Source: Burkholderia paludis (GTDB taxonomy: Bacteria; Pseudomonadota; Gammaproteobacteria; Burkholderiales; Burkholderiaceae). Taken from it: a DNA stretch of 64,000 nt. The notes beneath the pieces are model-generated. The model searched no databases, was not told the DNA's origin, and saw nothing but the letters and a program-made list of their open reading frames with translations. The stretch covers positions 62,001 through 126,000 of the forward strand of contig NZ_JPGL01000012.1 of assembly GCF_000732615.1 (NCBI RefSeq), in the 5' to 3' direction. Of this stretch, positions 50,178-58,064 are shown piece after piece (within the stretch, counting starts at the first letter, position 1; each line of letters begins with the position of its first letter). Position numbers and translations under genes: made by a program.

Positions 50178-51137
50178 ATGAGTCACATCAAGCTGCACCA
50201 GTTGCAGGCGCTCGTCGCCAGCGCCGAGGCCGGCAGCATCCGCGGCGCGGCGCGCACGCTCGGGCTGTCGCAGGCCGCCGTCACGCGCGCGCTGCGCGAG
50301 CTGGAGGCCAGCGAGCGCCTGCCGCTGCTCGTGCGCGCGCCGGAAGGCATCGGCTTCACCGAGTATGGCAAGACGCTGCTCACGCACGCGAAGCTCGTGC
50401 TGAAGCAGCTCGAACACGCGCGGAGCGATCTCGAGCGCATGCGCGGCCGCGTCGAGGGCCGCCTGAGCATCGGCGTCACGCCGTGGCTCACGGTGACGTT
50501 TCTCGCGGAAGCCGTGCTGCGGTTTCGCGAACGGATGCCCGACGTGCGTCTGGAACTCTACGAGGCGCTGATGGCGGTGGCGCAGCCGCTGCTGCGCGAC
50601 GGCAGCATGGACTTCGCGCTCGGGCACGTGCAGCCGGGCGGCACGCCGGAATTCTCGTTCGAGCCGCTGCTGCGCTACGACACCGCGGTGATGGTGCGGG
50701 CCGGTCATCCCCGCGAGCGCGCCCGGTCGATCCACGAGTTGCTCGATACCGACTGGGTGCTGAATTTCGCGGCCGACGCGCAGGCCGCGCTGGTCGACTA
50801 CCTGTTCACGCGCCACGGCGCGCGGATCGACGAGCGGCGCATCGTGCGCGCGCAATCGGTCGCGATGCTGCAGACCATGCTCGAACAGGCCGACATGTGC
50901 ACCTGGTGCCCGACGATCCTCGCGGCCGTGCCGCCGTTCGGCGAGCAGATGCGCGCGCTGCGCCTGAAGGAGACGTTCGAGCCGCGCGACCTCGGGATCG
51001 TCACGCGGCGCAGCAGCACGCTGAGCGATGCGGCGCGCTGCTTCATCGACTGCCTGCTGCAGGTGATCCGCCGGCATGCGCGATCGGCCCGCAAGGAGGA
51101 TCTCGCGCTGTTCAGGACGGTATCGCTGCTGATCTGA
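50178..51137 (+). CDS. LysR family regulator of the M20 amidohydrolase unit
   Basis: 319 residues: helix-turn-helix LHQLQALVASAEAGSIRGAARTLGLSQAAVTRALRELEA, linker, then an effector domain starting GRLSIGVTPWLTVTFLAEAVLRF. Divergent from the amidohydrolase across 136 bases, which include ATGATGACAACATCTCGTTG-type AT-rich sequence near 50143. It most likely activates amidohydrolase, binding protein and porin in the presence of their substrate. Convergent with the TonB receptor gene 66 bases downstream. Confidence 0.88.
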   Translation: MSHIKLHQLQALVASAEAGSIRGAARTLGLSQAAVTRALRELEASERLPLLVRAPEGIGFTEYGKTLLTHAKLVLKQLEHARSDLERMRGRVEGRLSIGVTPWLTVTFLAEAVLRFRERMPDVRLELYEALMAVAQPLLRDGSMDFALGHVQPGGTPEFSFEPLLRYDTAVMVRAGHPRERARSIHELLDTDWVLNFAADAQAALVDYLFTRHGARIDERRIVRAQSVAMLQTMLEQADMCTWCPTILAAVPPFGEQMRALRLKETFEPRDLGIVTRRSSTLSDAARCFIDCLLQVIRRHARSARKEDLALFRTVSLLI

Positions 51138-51203
51138 CGGGCGCTGCGGCAACCACGGCACGGGCGGCTCGCCGCCGCGCCCGCGCCGCGTCGTCGCCGC
51201 CCG

Positions 51204-53522
51204 TCAGATCTTCGCGGTCAGCGTGATCCCGACCGTGCGCGGATCGCCGTACAGCACCGGATACGCGCCGTACGACGGCAGCAGCTCGAGCTTCTTGTAG
51301 ACCTTGTTCGTCAGGTTCGTCACGTAGCCGGTCACGATGTACTTCTGGTTCGGCGTCGTGTACGACACATGCGCGTTCAGCACCGTATAGCCGCCCTGCC
51401 ACAGCTGCGGGATCGTCTGCCGCGTCGCGCTGAAGTACTCGCGGCTGCGGTAGTTCGCGTCGCCGCCGGCCGTCAGCGTGCCGAACGACACCGGCACGCG
51501 ATAGTCGAAGCCCGCGTTGATCGTCGTGTGCGGCGAGCGCGCGAACGAATTGCCGACGGCGGTCGGCACGTAGCGGAATTCGGTGTAGCGCGTGTTCAGC
51601 ATCCCGAAGTTCGCGAACAGATAGAGGCTGTTGACCGGTTGCGCCTTCAGCTCCAGCTCGAAACCGTCCGCGCGCCCCTGCCCCGCGTTCGACAGCGTCG
51701 ACACGGGCGGGCCGCCGAGCGGGTTCGGCGCGAGCGCGAACACCTGGATGTCGCGATAGTCGTAGTGGAACACGCTCGCGTTGACGATCAGCCGCTTGTC
51801 GAACCACTCGCTCTTGATGCCGGCCTCGTAGTCGGTCAGGTACTCCGGCGACACGGTCGACACCGTGCTCTGCGTATACGCGTTGCCGTTGTAGCCGCCC
51901 GAGCGGAAGCCGCGCGCATAGCGGAAATACGCGCGCACATTGTCGCTCAGCGCATATTCGGGCGTGAGATCCCAGGTCGGCGCGCGCCACGTGTTCGTCT
52001 GGTTCTGCCGCGCGCTGACCGCGAGCGGCGACGACACCGACGACGGGTCCCACCAGCTGTTCGGATCGCTGAACGTCACGTTGCCCGTGCCCTGCAGCCC
52101 GGTCAGGTTGATGTTCTTGCGCTCGATCGTGTAGCGCAGCCCGCCCGTCACGTTGAAGCGGTCGGTGAAGCGGTACTTCACGCTGCCGAAGATCGCCGCG
52201 CTCTGCGTGTGCTGGGTGAGGTCGGTCAGGTGGTAGAACGCGGGCGACGGCGACCCCGGCAGGCCGCCGCCGGCGCCCTGCTCCGCCAGCTGCTCGGTGA
52301 ACAGGTGCGTGCCGACGATCCAGCTCAGCCGGTCGCTCTGCGGCGATTCGAGCCGGAATTCCTGCGAGAACTGGCGGCTCGACAGGCTGTCGTGCGAGCG
52401 CGCCGCGTCGTACGCCGAATAGTCCTCGTCGTCCTGGTACCAGCGGTGCAGCCCTTCGAACGCGGTGATCGACGTCAGCGTCACCGCCGGGTTGATGCGC
52501 CAGTGCGCGGTGAGCGACGTGCCCCAGGTCGAGATGTGGTCGCTCGACGGCGCATTGAGCGACACCGTATACGGATCGCTCGACCCGACGAAGCCGAACT
52601 GGTTGGTGCCGCCGGGCCCCGCGCCTTCCGCATGCCACGCATCGCCGCCGCCCGTGTAGTTGCGGCCGTGGATGTTGAACAGGAAATCGGTGTCCGACGT
52701 CGGCACGGCCAGCACCTGGAAGCGCACCGCGTTGTCGTGGAAGCCGCCGAAGCGCCCCTGCTGAACGGTGTTCGTGAAGAAGCTGTCGGCGTTCTCGTGA
52801 TACACCGACACGCGCGCGGCCAGCACGTCGTTCTGGCCGATCGGCCCGCCGATCGCGGCTTCCGCGAGCCGGCTGTTGTACTGGCCGAACCCGAGCTTGC
52901 CGTAGCCGCTCACGTCGAAGGTCGGCTTCTGCGACGTGATGCTGAGCGCGCCGCCGACGGTATTCTTGCCCCACAGCGTGCCCTGCGGCCCGCGCAGCAC
53001 CTCGACGCGATCGAGGTCGAACAGCGGGAAGCCCTGGCCGAACACGCTGTTGATGTACACGTCGTCGAAGTACACGCCGATCGGGCTCAGCGACAGGTCA
53101 GACGGATCGTTGCTGCCCACCCCGCGCAGGAACCAGCGCGGCCGCTCGCGGCCCTCGGTCGATTGTCCGGTGAAGTTCGGCACGTACTTCGTCACGTCGT
53201 TGATCACGCGCAGCTCGTTGTTCCTGATCGTGTCGCCGCTCAGCGCGCTGACCGCGACCGGCACGTCCTGGATGCTCTCCTTGCGGCGGCGCGCCGTCAC
53301 GGTGACGGTACCGAGATTCGTTTCGCGGGCGGCCGCGGCGTGTTTCGCGCGCGCGGCCTTCGGCGCGGTCGCGGTCGCGGCCGTGTCGTCCGCCGCCTGC
53401 CGCGCCGGCTTCGCGTCCGGCGCCCCTGCTGCCGCGCCATCCTCTGCCCACGCGGGCAACGATACGGTGCCGCCCGTCAGCAGTCCCCCCAGTGCGGTGA
53501 CGATGAGTTTTTTTCTGAACAT
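51204..53522 (-). CDS. TonB-dependent outer-membrane receptor
   Basis: 772 residues. Signal peptide (cleavage near LPAWAE), a low-complexity Ala/Lys linker, a TonB-box-like stretch (LGTVTVTARRRKES), a plug domain (DVPVAVSALSGDTIRNNELRVINDVTKYVPNF to VEVLRGPQGTLWGKNTVGGALSI) and a 22-strand barrel ending ILYG-like GDPRTVGITLTAKI. There is no N-terminal signalling (STN) domain. Its closest neighbours are organosulfur-type genes and a private TonB/ExbB/ExbD set rather than siderophore genes, so it probably imports a bulky organosulfur compound. A sigma-54-type promoter lies 63 bases upstream of the start. Confidence 0.9.
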   Translation of the reverse strand: MFRKKLIVTALGGLLTGGTVSLPAWAEDGAAAGAPDAKPARQAADDTAATATAPKAARAKHAAAARETNLGTVTVTARRRKESIQDVPVAVSALSGDTIRNNELRVINDVTKYVPNFTGQSTEGRERPRWFLRGVGSNDPSDLSLSPIGVYFDDVYINSVFGQGFPLFDLDRVEVLRGPQGTLWGKNTVGGALSITSQKPTFDVSGYGKLGFGQYNSRLAEAAIGGPIGQNDVLAARVSVYHENADSFFTNTVQQGRFGGFHDNAVRFQVLAVPTSDTDFLFNIHGRNYTGGGDAWHAEGAGPGGTNQFGFVGSSDPYTVSLNAPSSDHISTWGTSLTAHWRINPAVTLTSITAFEGLHRWYQDDEDYSAYDAARSHDSLSSRQFSQEFRLESPQSDRLSWIVGTHLFTEQLAEQGAGGGLPGSPSPAFYHLTDLTQHTQSAAIFGSVKYRFTDRFNVTGGLRYTIERKNINLTGLQGTGNVTFSDPNSWWDPSSVSSPLAVSARQNQTNTWRAPTWDLTPEYALSDNVRAYFRYARGFRSGGYNGNAYTQSTVSTVSPEYLTDYEAGIKSEWFDKRLIVNASVFHYDYRDIQVFALAPNPLGGPPVSTLSNAGQGRADGFELELKAQPVNSLYLFANFGMLNTRYTEFRYVPTAVGNSFARSPHTTINAGFDYRVPVSFGTLTAGGDANYRSREYFSATRQTIPQLWQGGYTVLNAHVSYTTPNQKYIVTGYVTNLTNKVYKKLELLPSYGAYPVLYGDPRTVGITLTAKI

Positions 53523-53584
53523 CGATGAGTCATCCTGTTTGATCGGTTGAACGCACGTGCGTGCACGACGCACGGGTTCCCTAT

Positions 53585-53600
53585 TGCAATTCGGATGCCA
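53585..53600 (-). promoter_or_regulatory. Sigma-54 (-24/-12) promoter of the TonB receptor gene
   Basis: On the minus strand the sequence reads TGGCAT-N5-TTGCA, one base from the sigma-54 consensus TGGCAC-N5-TTGCA/T, with the invariant GG and GC in exact register. It lies 63 bases upstream of the receptor start codon. An activator-like site occurs 84 bases further upstream (53684-53701). Confidence 0.75.
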
Positions 53601-53683
53601 GCATCGCGAAGCCCGTCGCACGGGGCTGTCGGCGGGTACGCGGCGCGCGCGTTGCTGCCTGCGCATCTGTGTGGGGAAGCAAA

Positions 53684-53701
53684 CTGCTTGTCACGCAACA
53701 C
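53684..53701. promoter_or_regulatory. Upstream activator site candidate of the TonB receptor promoter
   Basis: CTGCTTG-N4-GCAACAC matches 10 of 14 half-site positions of the perfect inverted repeat CTGTTGC-N4-GCAACAG found at 60599-60616, with the same spacing. Its place 84 bases upstream of a sigma-54 promoter is typical of an enhancer-binding-protein site. Confidence 0.5.
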
Positions 53702-53728
53702 CGCCGGACCGTGCGGCGCCGAGAATCG

Positions 53729-54946
53729 TCAGGACAGCTTTGCAGGCAGCGGCCGCGTCGCATCGCGCCGCCCGTGCGCGATCCGCAGCGCCAACACGGC
53801 CAGCGCGACCGCCGGCAGCCAGCACAGAAACATCGCCTGCAGGCCGACGAGCGGCGCGAGCACGCTGCCGGCCAGCGGGCCGCAGAAAGCGCCGGTCATC
53901 GACGCGAGGTTGTAGAGGCTCGAGATCCGGCTCTTGTCGGCAGGATGGCGGCCGAGGCGCTGCATGTTGACGAGATGCAGCAGCGACGACCCGGCGCTCA
54001 GTGCGGCGAGGCCCGCACCGACGAGCCACGCGTCGCGCGCGAGGCCGAGCGCGAGCAGGCCGGCCATGCCGCCCGCGAGGCTGAACGCATGGCAACGACG
54101 CGCGGTCATCCGCTGCGCGACATGGCCGAGCCCGAACAGCGCGATCACCGCGACGGCGCCCTGCAGCATCAGCAACGCGACCGCGTCCCGCTGCGATAGC
54201 CCGAGCGACTGGATCGCGAGCACCACCGTATACGCGGCGACGAGCGAACGGGTCGCGCTGTTCACGGCTTCCAGCGCGAGCTGCTCGCGCACGTCGCGGC
54301 TCCATGCGAGCGCCAGCAGTGCGCGCAGGCCGCCGGTGTCGGGCTGGACGTCGGGCGGCGGGGGCGGCGCGTCGCCGAGCAGCGCCCGGCTGAACCACGC
54401 CATGCCCGCGAAGCTCGCCGATACCGCGCAGAACGTCGCGACCGCGCCATGCGCGCCGATCAGCCAGCTCGCGAGCCACGGCCCGAGCAGGCCGGTCCCG
54501 ACCGACATCGCCGCGCGATACCAGCCCGCCCGCGCGAGGCCGATCTGCGCGAGACGCGCGAGGAACACGCCGTTGATCGACACGATCCGGAACGGGATGC
54601 ACAGCCCGATCAGCGCCTGCGTCAGCGCGATCAGCGGCCATGCGCCGGTGAACGGCACGACGAGATTGAGCAGCATCGGCCCCATGCTCGCCGCGAAGTA
54701 GACGCGCCGCGCGCCGTGGCGCGCGACGAGCAGCCCGGCCGGCAACATCATCAGCGCGATGCCGAGCGGCTCCATCGCGGCGATGATGCCGAGCCGCGCA
54801 CTGTCGACGCCGAGCGCGAGCGCGTACAGCGTCGTCGCGAGCTGCGCCATGCTGATCGTCGTGCCGCTCGCGAGCGCCAGCAGCATGAAGCCGCCGGTGA
54901 AGCGTTCGCGCCGCCACGCGTCGGCGATGCGCGCCGGCGCGCTCAC
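53729..54946 (-). CDS. MFS transporter of the organosulfur cluster
   Basis: 405 residues from a GTG start at 54946 that overlaps the preceding stop (GTGA), so it is translationally coupled to the desulfinase-like gene. About 12 membrane helices; segments such as GFMLLALASGTTISMAQLATTLYALALG and GLLVARHGARRVYFAASMG fit the MFS. It is the last gene of the long minus-strand unit from the flavin monooxygenase. It could import an intermediate or export the carbon skeleton left after desulfurisation; the direction cannot be told. Confidence 0.8.
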   Translation of the reverse strand: MSAPARIADAWRRERFTGGFMLLALASGTTISMAQLATTLYALALGVDSARLGIIAAMEPLGIALMMLPAGLLVARHGARRVYFAASMGPMLLNLVVPFTGAWPLIALTQALIGLCIPFRIVSINGVFLARLAQIGLARAGWYRAAMSVGTGLLGPWLASWLIGAHGAVATFCAVSASFAGMAWFSRALLGDAPPPPPDVQPDTGGLRALLALAWSRDVREQLALEAVNSATRSLVAAYTVVLAIQSLGLSQRDAVALLMLQGAVAVIALFGLGHVAQRMTARRCHAFSLAGGMAGLLALGLARDAWLVGAGLAALSAGSSLLHLVNMQRLGRHPADKSRISSLYNLASMTGAFCGPLAGSVLAPLVGLQAMFLCWLPAVALAVLALRIAHGRRDATRPLPAKLS

Positions 54947-56019
54947 CGCGCGGCGTCGCGGGACGGCGTCGCGATGCCGTCGAGCGCGCGCCGGTCGATC
55001 CACCCGTGCACGTCGAAATCGGCCGGCAGGAACCGCCATTCGACGAGGAAGCGCTTGAAATCGTCGAGCGCGGCGATCGACGCTTCGTCGAGATCGGTGC
55101 GCAGCCGCCGATGCACGTCCGCGCCGTACGCGAGCCTCAGCCAGTCGTGGCCCGATCCCGTCTCGCGGCCGAGGTAGCCGAGCACGTCCTGCTCGTGCTC
55201 GCGCGCCCAGCCTTCCACCTCGGTCACGCGCGCCAGGAACCGGCGCACGATGTCGGGATGGCGTTCGAGCGTCGACGCGTTGACGGTCAGCGGCCGCGGC
55301 GAGCCGTTGTTGATGCGGATCTGCGGATCGGGATGAAAGCCGATGTCGACCACCGGCTGCGCGCCGATCAGGTGCGCGGTTTCGAGCCCGAGCGAGCCTT
55401 TCACGTAGATCGCGTCGACCTCGCCGCGCACCAGCGCGGCCGCCTCGGCCGCGTAGAGCCGCCGGCTCGACAGGCTCGCGGGATGGCTGAACGCCGCGTC
55501 GCGCGTGAGCGGCGTCGACACCGGCGCGCGCAGGTCCGATGCGGGCACGTCGACCCATTCGACCTCGGCGGGGCCGAGCCCGTCGAGCGACAGCGCGCTG
55601 ACGAAGCCGCGCAGCGCCGCCGCGCGAAAGATGTCGATGCGTTCGCCGTCGCGGCGCGGCAGGCCGATGCGCCGCCCGCGCAGATCCTTCGGGCGCGTCA
55701 GGCCGGCCTCCGGCAACGCGACGATCGCCTGCGCCTCGTCGATCCAGGTCAGCGCGACCACGCGCGTGTCGGCGCCGGCCGCGCGCGCCCACAGCGCGGG
55801 AATGCTGCCGCCTTGCCGGAACGCGTTGTCGAGCGAATGATCGACGTGCGCGTGATGCAGCGCCGCGTGCCGGCTTTCCTGCAGCGCGCGCACGGTGATG
55901 CCGTCGCCGGCGAATTCGCTGTCGAGCCAGCCGAGATGCGCGGCGATGCCGAGCGGCGTCGGCACCGGACAGCGCATGTACCAGATCGACTGGATGTGAC
56001 GGGAAGCCGTGGTGCTCAT
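54943..56019 (-). CDS. DszB-like sulfinate desulfinase candidate, paralogue 1 (SsuA-like fold)
   Basis: 358 residues with no signal peptide, although the fold is that of SsuA/THI5-type binding proteins. It resembles DszB, the 2'-hydroxybiphenyl-2-sulfinate desulfinase: YMRCPVPT (DszB NCPVPN), HVDHSLDNAFRQGGSIPALW, DLRGRRIGL, GEVDAIY and GAQPVVDIGF. Residues C17, H58 and R68 line up with the DszB catalytic Cys27, His60 and Arg70. A cytosolic enzyme releasing sulfite from an aryl or alkyl sulfinate is therefore likely. It starts 34 bases after exbD. A plain binding protein is the alternative. Confidence 0.75.
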   Translation of the reverse strand: MSTTASRHIQSIWYMRCPVPTPLGIAAHLGWLDSEFAGDGITVRALQESRHAALHHAHVDHSLDNAFRQGGSIPALWARAAGADTRVVALTWIDEAQAIVALPEAGLTRPKDLRGRRIGLPRRDGERIDIFRAAALRGFVSALSLDGLGPAEVEWVDVPASDLRAPVSTPLTRDAAFSHPASLSSRRLYAAEAAALVRGEVDAIYVKGSLGLETAHLIGAQPVVDIGFHPDPQIRINNGSPRPLTVNASTLERHPDIVRRFLARVTEVEGWAREHEQDVLGYLGRETGSGHDWLRLAYGADVHRRLRTDLDEASIAALDDFKRFLVEWRFLPADFDVHGWIDRRALDGIATPSRDAAR

Positions 56020-56053
56020 GGATGCATTCGGAAAATGAGTCGTGAGCCGCGCA

Positions 56054-56464
56054 TCAGCCGCGCGGCGCGGTGAGCACCGACAGCCGCGTGATGCCCGCAT
56101 GCTCGATCGCGGCCATCAGCTTCGCGACGGTGCCGTACGGCACGTGCTCGTCGGCCTGCAGATCGAGCGCGACGTCGGGGCGGCCGGCCTTCAGCGCGGC
56201 CAGCTCGGCTGGCACCGCGGCCAGCGCGACCGCGCGCTTGTCGAGGTACACGACGCCCTTGTCGTCGACGCTCACGGTGACGTTCGGCTTGCGATCGGCC
56301 GGCGCCGTGGCGACGGTGTTCGGCAGGTTCACGTGCACCGCGTTGTTGAGCAGCGGCGCGGTGACGATGAACGCGACCAGCAGCACGAGCATCACGTCGA
56401 CGAGCGGCGTGATGTTGATTTCGCTGAGCACGTCGTCGTTGTCGGAGGAAGAGGAGAAGGCCAT
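56054..56464 (-). CDS. exbD: ExbD/TolR family energy-transduction protein
   Basis: 136 residues with one membrane helix. The conserved INITPLVDVMLVLLVAFIVTAPLL contains the functional Asp of ExbD; the rest is a periplasmic domain (VTVSVDDKGVVYLDKRAV, ending ITRLSVLTAP). It pairs with ExbB to use the proton gradient to drive TonB. Its ATG shares one base with the exbB stop (TAATG). Presence of a dedicated set in this operon indicates that outer-membrane import of the sulfur compound is energised locally. Confidence 0.92.
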   Translation of the reverse strand: MAFSSSSDNDDVLSEINITPLVDVMLVLLVAFIVTAPLLNNAVHVNLPNTVATAPADRKPNVTVSVDDKGVVYLDKRAVALAAVPAELAALKAGRPDVALDLQADEHVPYGTVAKLMAAIEHAGITRLSVLTAPRG

Positions 56465-57180
56465 TATGCGAACGCCTCCTGGCGGGTGTCGCCGGCACGG
56501 CGGGCCGGCGCGGGCGCGGCGGCGGCGGCCGGCACGCGGAAGCCGGCCTTCTGCGCGAGCGTGACGAAGTCGGTGGCGAACGCGTCGAGATCCGCCGACG
56601 CGGCCTTCACGCGCCGCACGAAGAAGTTGTACGCGAGCACGGCCGGCACGGCGACCGCAATGCCGATCCCGGTGGCGACGAGCGCCTCGCCGATCGGCCC
56701 GGCGACGACGTCGATGCTCGCCGACGCGCTGTGCGTGATCGCAGTCAGCGCGTGGATGATGCCGAACACGGTGCCGAAAAGGCCGACGAACGGCGCGGTG
56801 CTGCCGATCGACGCGAGCACCGCGAGCCCCGCTTCCGCGCGCCGGCGCGCGTTGTGGATCTGCTGGCGCAGATGGCGTTCGAGCAGGTCGTGGCGGCTCC
56901 AGCTGTGTTCGAGGTCGTGCGCGCTGCTCTCATCGGCGCGCCGCAGCGCGTCGAAGCCAGTCGCCGCGAGCTCGCCCACCGGGCTGTTCGCGCCGTCGAG
57001 CGCGGCCGCCTCGTGGAAGCTGTTCGCGGCCCAGAACGCCCGGGTGTAGCGCCGGTTGCGCGCGCTCGCCCGCAGGCTCTGGATCGCCTTCACGACGATC
57101 AGCGTCCACGTGACGACGGAGAAGACGACGAGCAGCCAGAGCGCGCCCTGGACGATGAAGGTGGTCGGGATACCGTTCAT
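56464..57180 (-). CDS. exbB: ExbB/TolQ family proton-channel protein
   Basis: 238 residues with three membrane helices: one near the N-terminus (GALWLLVVFSVVTWTLIVVKAIQ) and two in the C-terminal half (GLAVLASIGSTAPFVGLFGTVFGIIHAL and PIGEALVATGIGIAVAVPAVLAYNFFVRR), which hold the family's conserved Thr and Pro/Glu. Pentameric inner-membrane channel for the TonB system. It starts 41 bases after tonB and overlaps exbD. The C-terminal tail is Ala/Pro-rich. Confidence 0.93.
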   Translation of the reverse strand: MNGIPTTFIVQGALWLLVVFSVVTWTLIVVKAIQSLRASARNRRYTRAFWAANSFHEAAALDGANSPVGELAATGFDALRRADESSAHDLEHSWSRHDLLERHLRQQIHNARRRAEAGLAVLASIGSTAPFVGLFGTVFGIIHALTAITHSASASIDVVAGPIGEALVATGIGIAVAVPAVLAYNFFVRRVKAASADLDAFATDFVTLAQKAGFRVPAAAAAPAPARRAGDTRQEAFA

Positions 57181-57221
57181 GATGTGAGTTCCTTGAAAAA
57201 TGTGGCGGGCGGACCGGCGGG

Positions 57222-58031
57222 TCAGCCCAGCTTGAAATCGATCGGCACGTTGACCCAGCCGTCGACCGCCTCGTCGCCGCGCTTCGCGGGCACGAAGGTC
57301 CAGCGCTTCACGGCGGCCACCGCCGCGTTGTCGAGCATGCGGCGGCCGCTGCTCGTGCGCACGTCGACGGAATCGGGCGTGCCGTTCGCGAGCACGTGCA
57401 CGCGCAGCACGACGTGCCCTTCCCAGCCCTGGTCCTGCGCGAACGCCGGATAGTCGGGCGCCGGATTGCGCAGATAGGCGGCGTCGCCGATCGGCGCGGT
57501 TTCGCGCACGGGCGCGGCGGGCGCGGCCGGCGCGGGAGCCAGCGCGGCCGGGACGGCGACGGCCGGGGCCGCCGGCGCCGCCTCGCGCGCGACCTGCGGC
57601 ACGGCGGCCGGCGCGACCGCCGGATGCGCGACGGCCGCGCGCGGCGGCGGTGTCGGGGCCTGCTTCAACGGCTTCGGCGGCGTCGGCACCGCCGGCGGCG
57701 GCGGATGCGCGGCCTGCGGCAGCGGTTCGGGCGGCCGCGTGAGTTCGACCGTCATCGGCAACGGCCTCGGCGGCTGCACCGGCGGCGCAGCGGGCGCGCG
57801 CGCGGCCAGCAGCGCGACGCCCGCATGCAGCGCCGCGACGGCCAGCGCAATCGCGCCGGTGACGCGCCAGCCGCCCGGCTTCACGGCCCGCCCGGCCGGC
57901 CGTGCGGACGGAACGGGGAACGGCGGCCGCGCGGCGGCGGTCACGGCGGCACCCGCTCCCGCACGCGGCGCGGCGCGCGCCGCGTGCCGGCGCGCCGACG
58001 GCACGCCGTATTCGATCGTCAGTCCTGACAT
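57222..58031 (-). CDS. tonB: TonB family energy transducer
   Basis: 269 residues. An N-terminal cytosolic stretch rich in Ala/Arg, one membrane anchor (about 55-80, VTGAIALAVAALHAGVALLAA), a periplasmic Pro-rich spacer (about 82-170, many PP and PA repeats) and the C-terminal TonB domain (APDYPAFAQDQGWEGHVVLRVHVLANGTPDSVDVRTSSG...AVKRWTFVPAK). The longer than usual cytosolic head is a small oddity. It follows the second desulfinase-like gene by 33 bases and precedes exbB by 41, forming one unit with the uptake receptor's partners. Confidence 0.93.
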   Translation of the reverse strand: MSGLTIEYGVPSARRHAARAAPRAGAGAAVTAAARPPFPVPSARPAGRAVKPGGWRVTGAIALAVAALHAGVALLAARAPAAPPVQPPRPLPMTVELTRPPEPLPQAAHPPPPAVPTPPKPLKQAPTPPPRAAVAHPAVAPAAVPQVAREAAPAAPAVAVPAALAPAPAAPAAPVRETAPIGDAAYLRNPAPDYPAFAQDQGWEGHVVLRVHVLANGTPDSVDVRTSSGRRMLDNAAVAAVKRWTFVPAKRGDEAVDGWVNVPIDFKLG

Positions 58032-58064
58032 GCTCGACTCCTTGCAATGACGCGCCGCGGCGCG

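Noticed and set aside
53729-55792. Single 687-codon frame joining the MFS protein to an upstream extension
   Set aside because: The upstream part is the out-of-frame shadow of the desulfinase-like gene. The GTG at 54946 overlapping its stop codon is the sensible start for the MFS protein.
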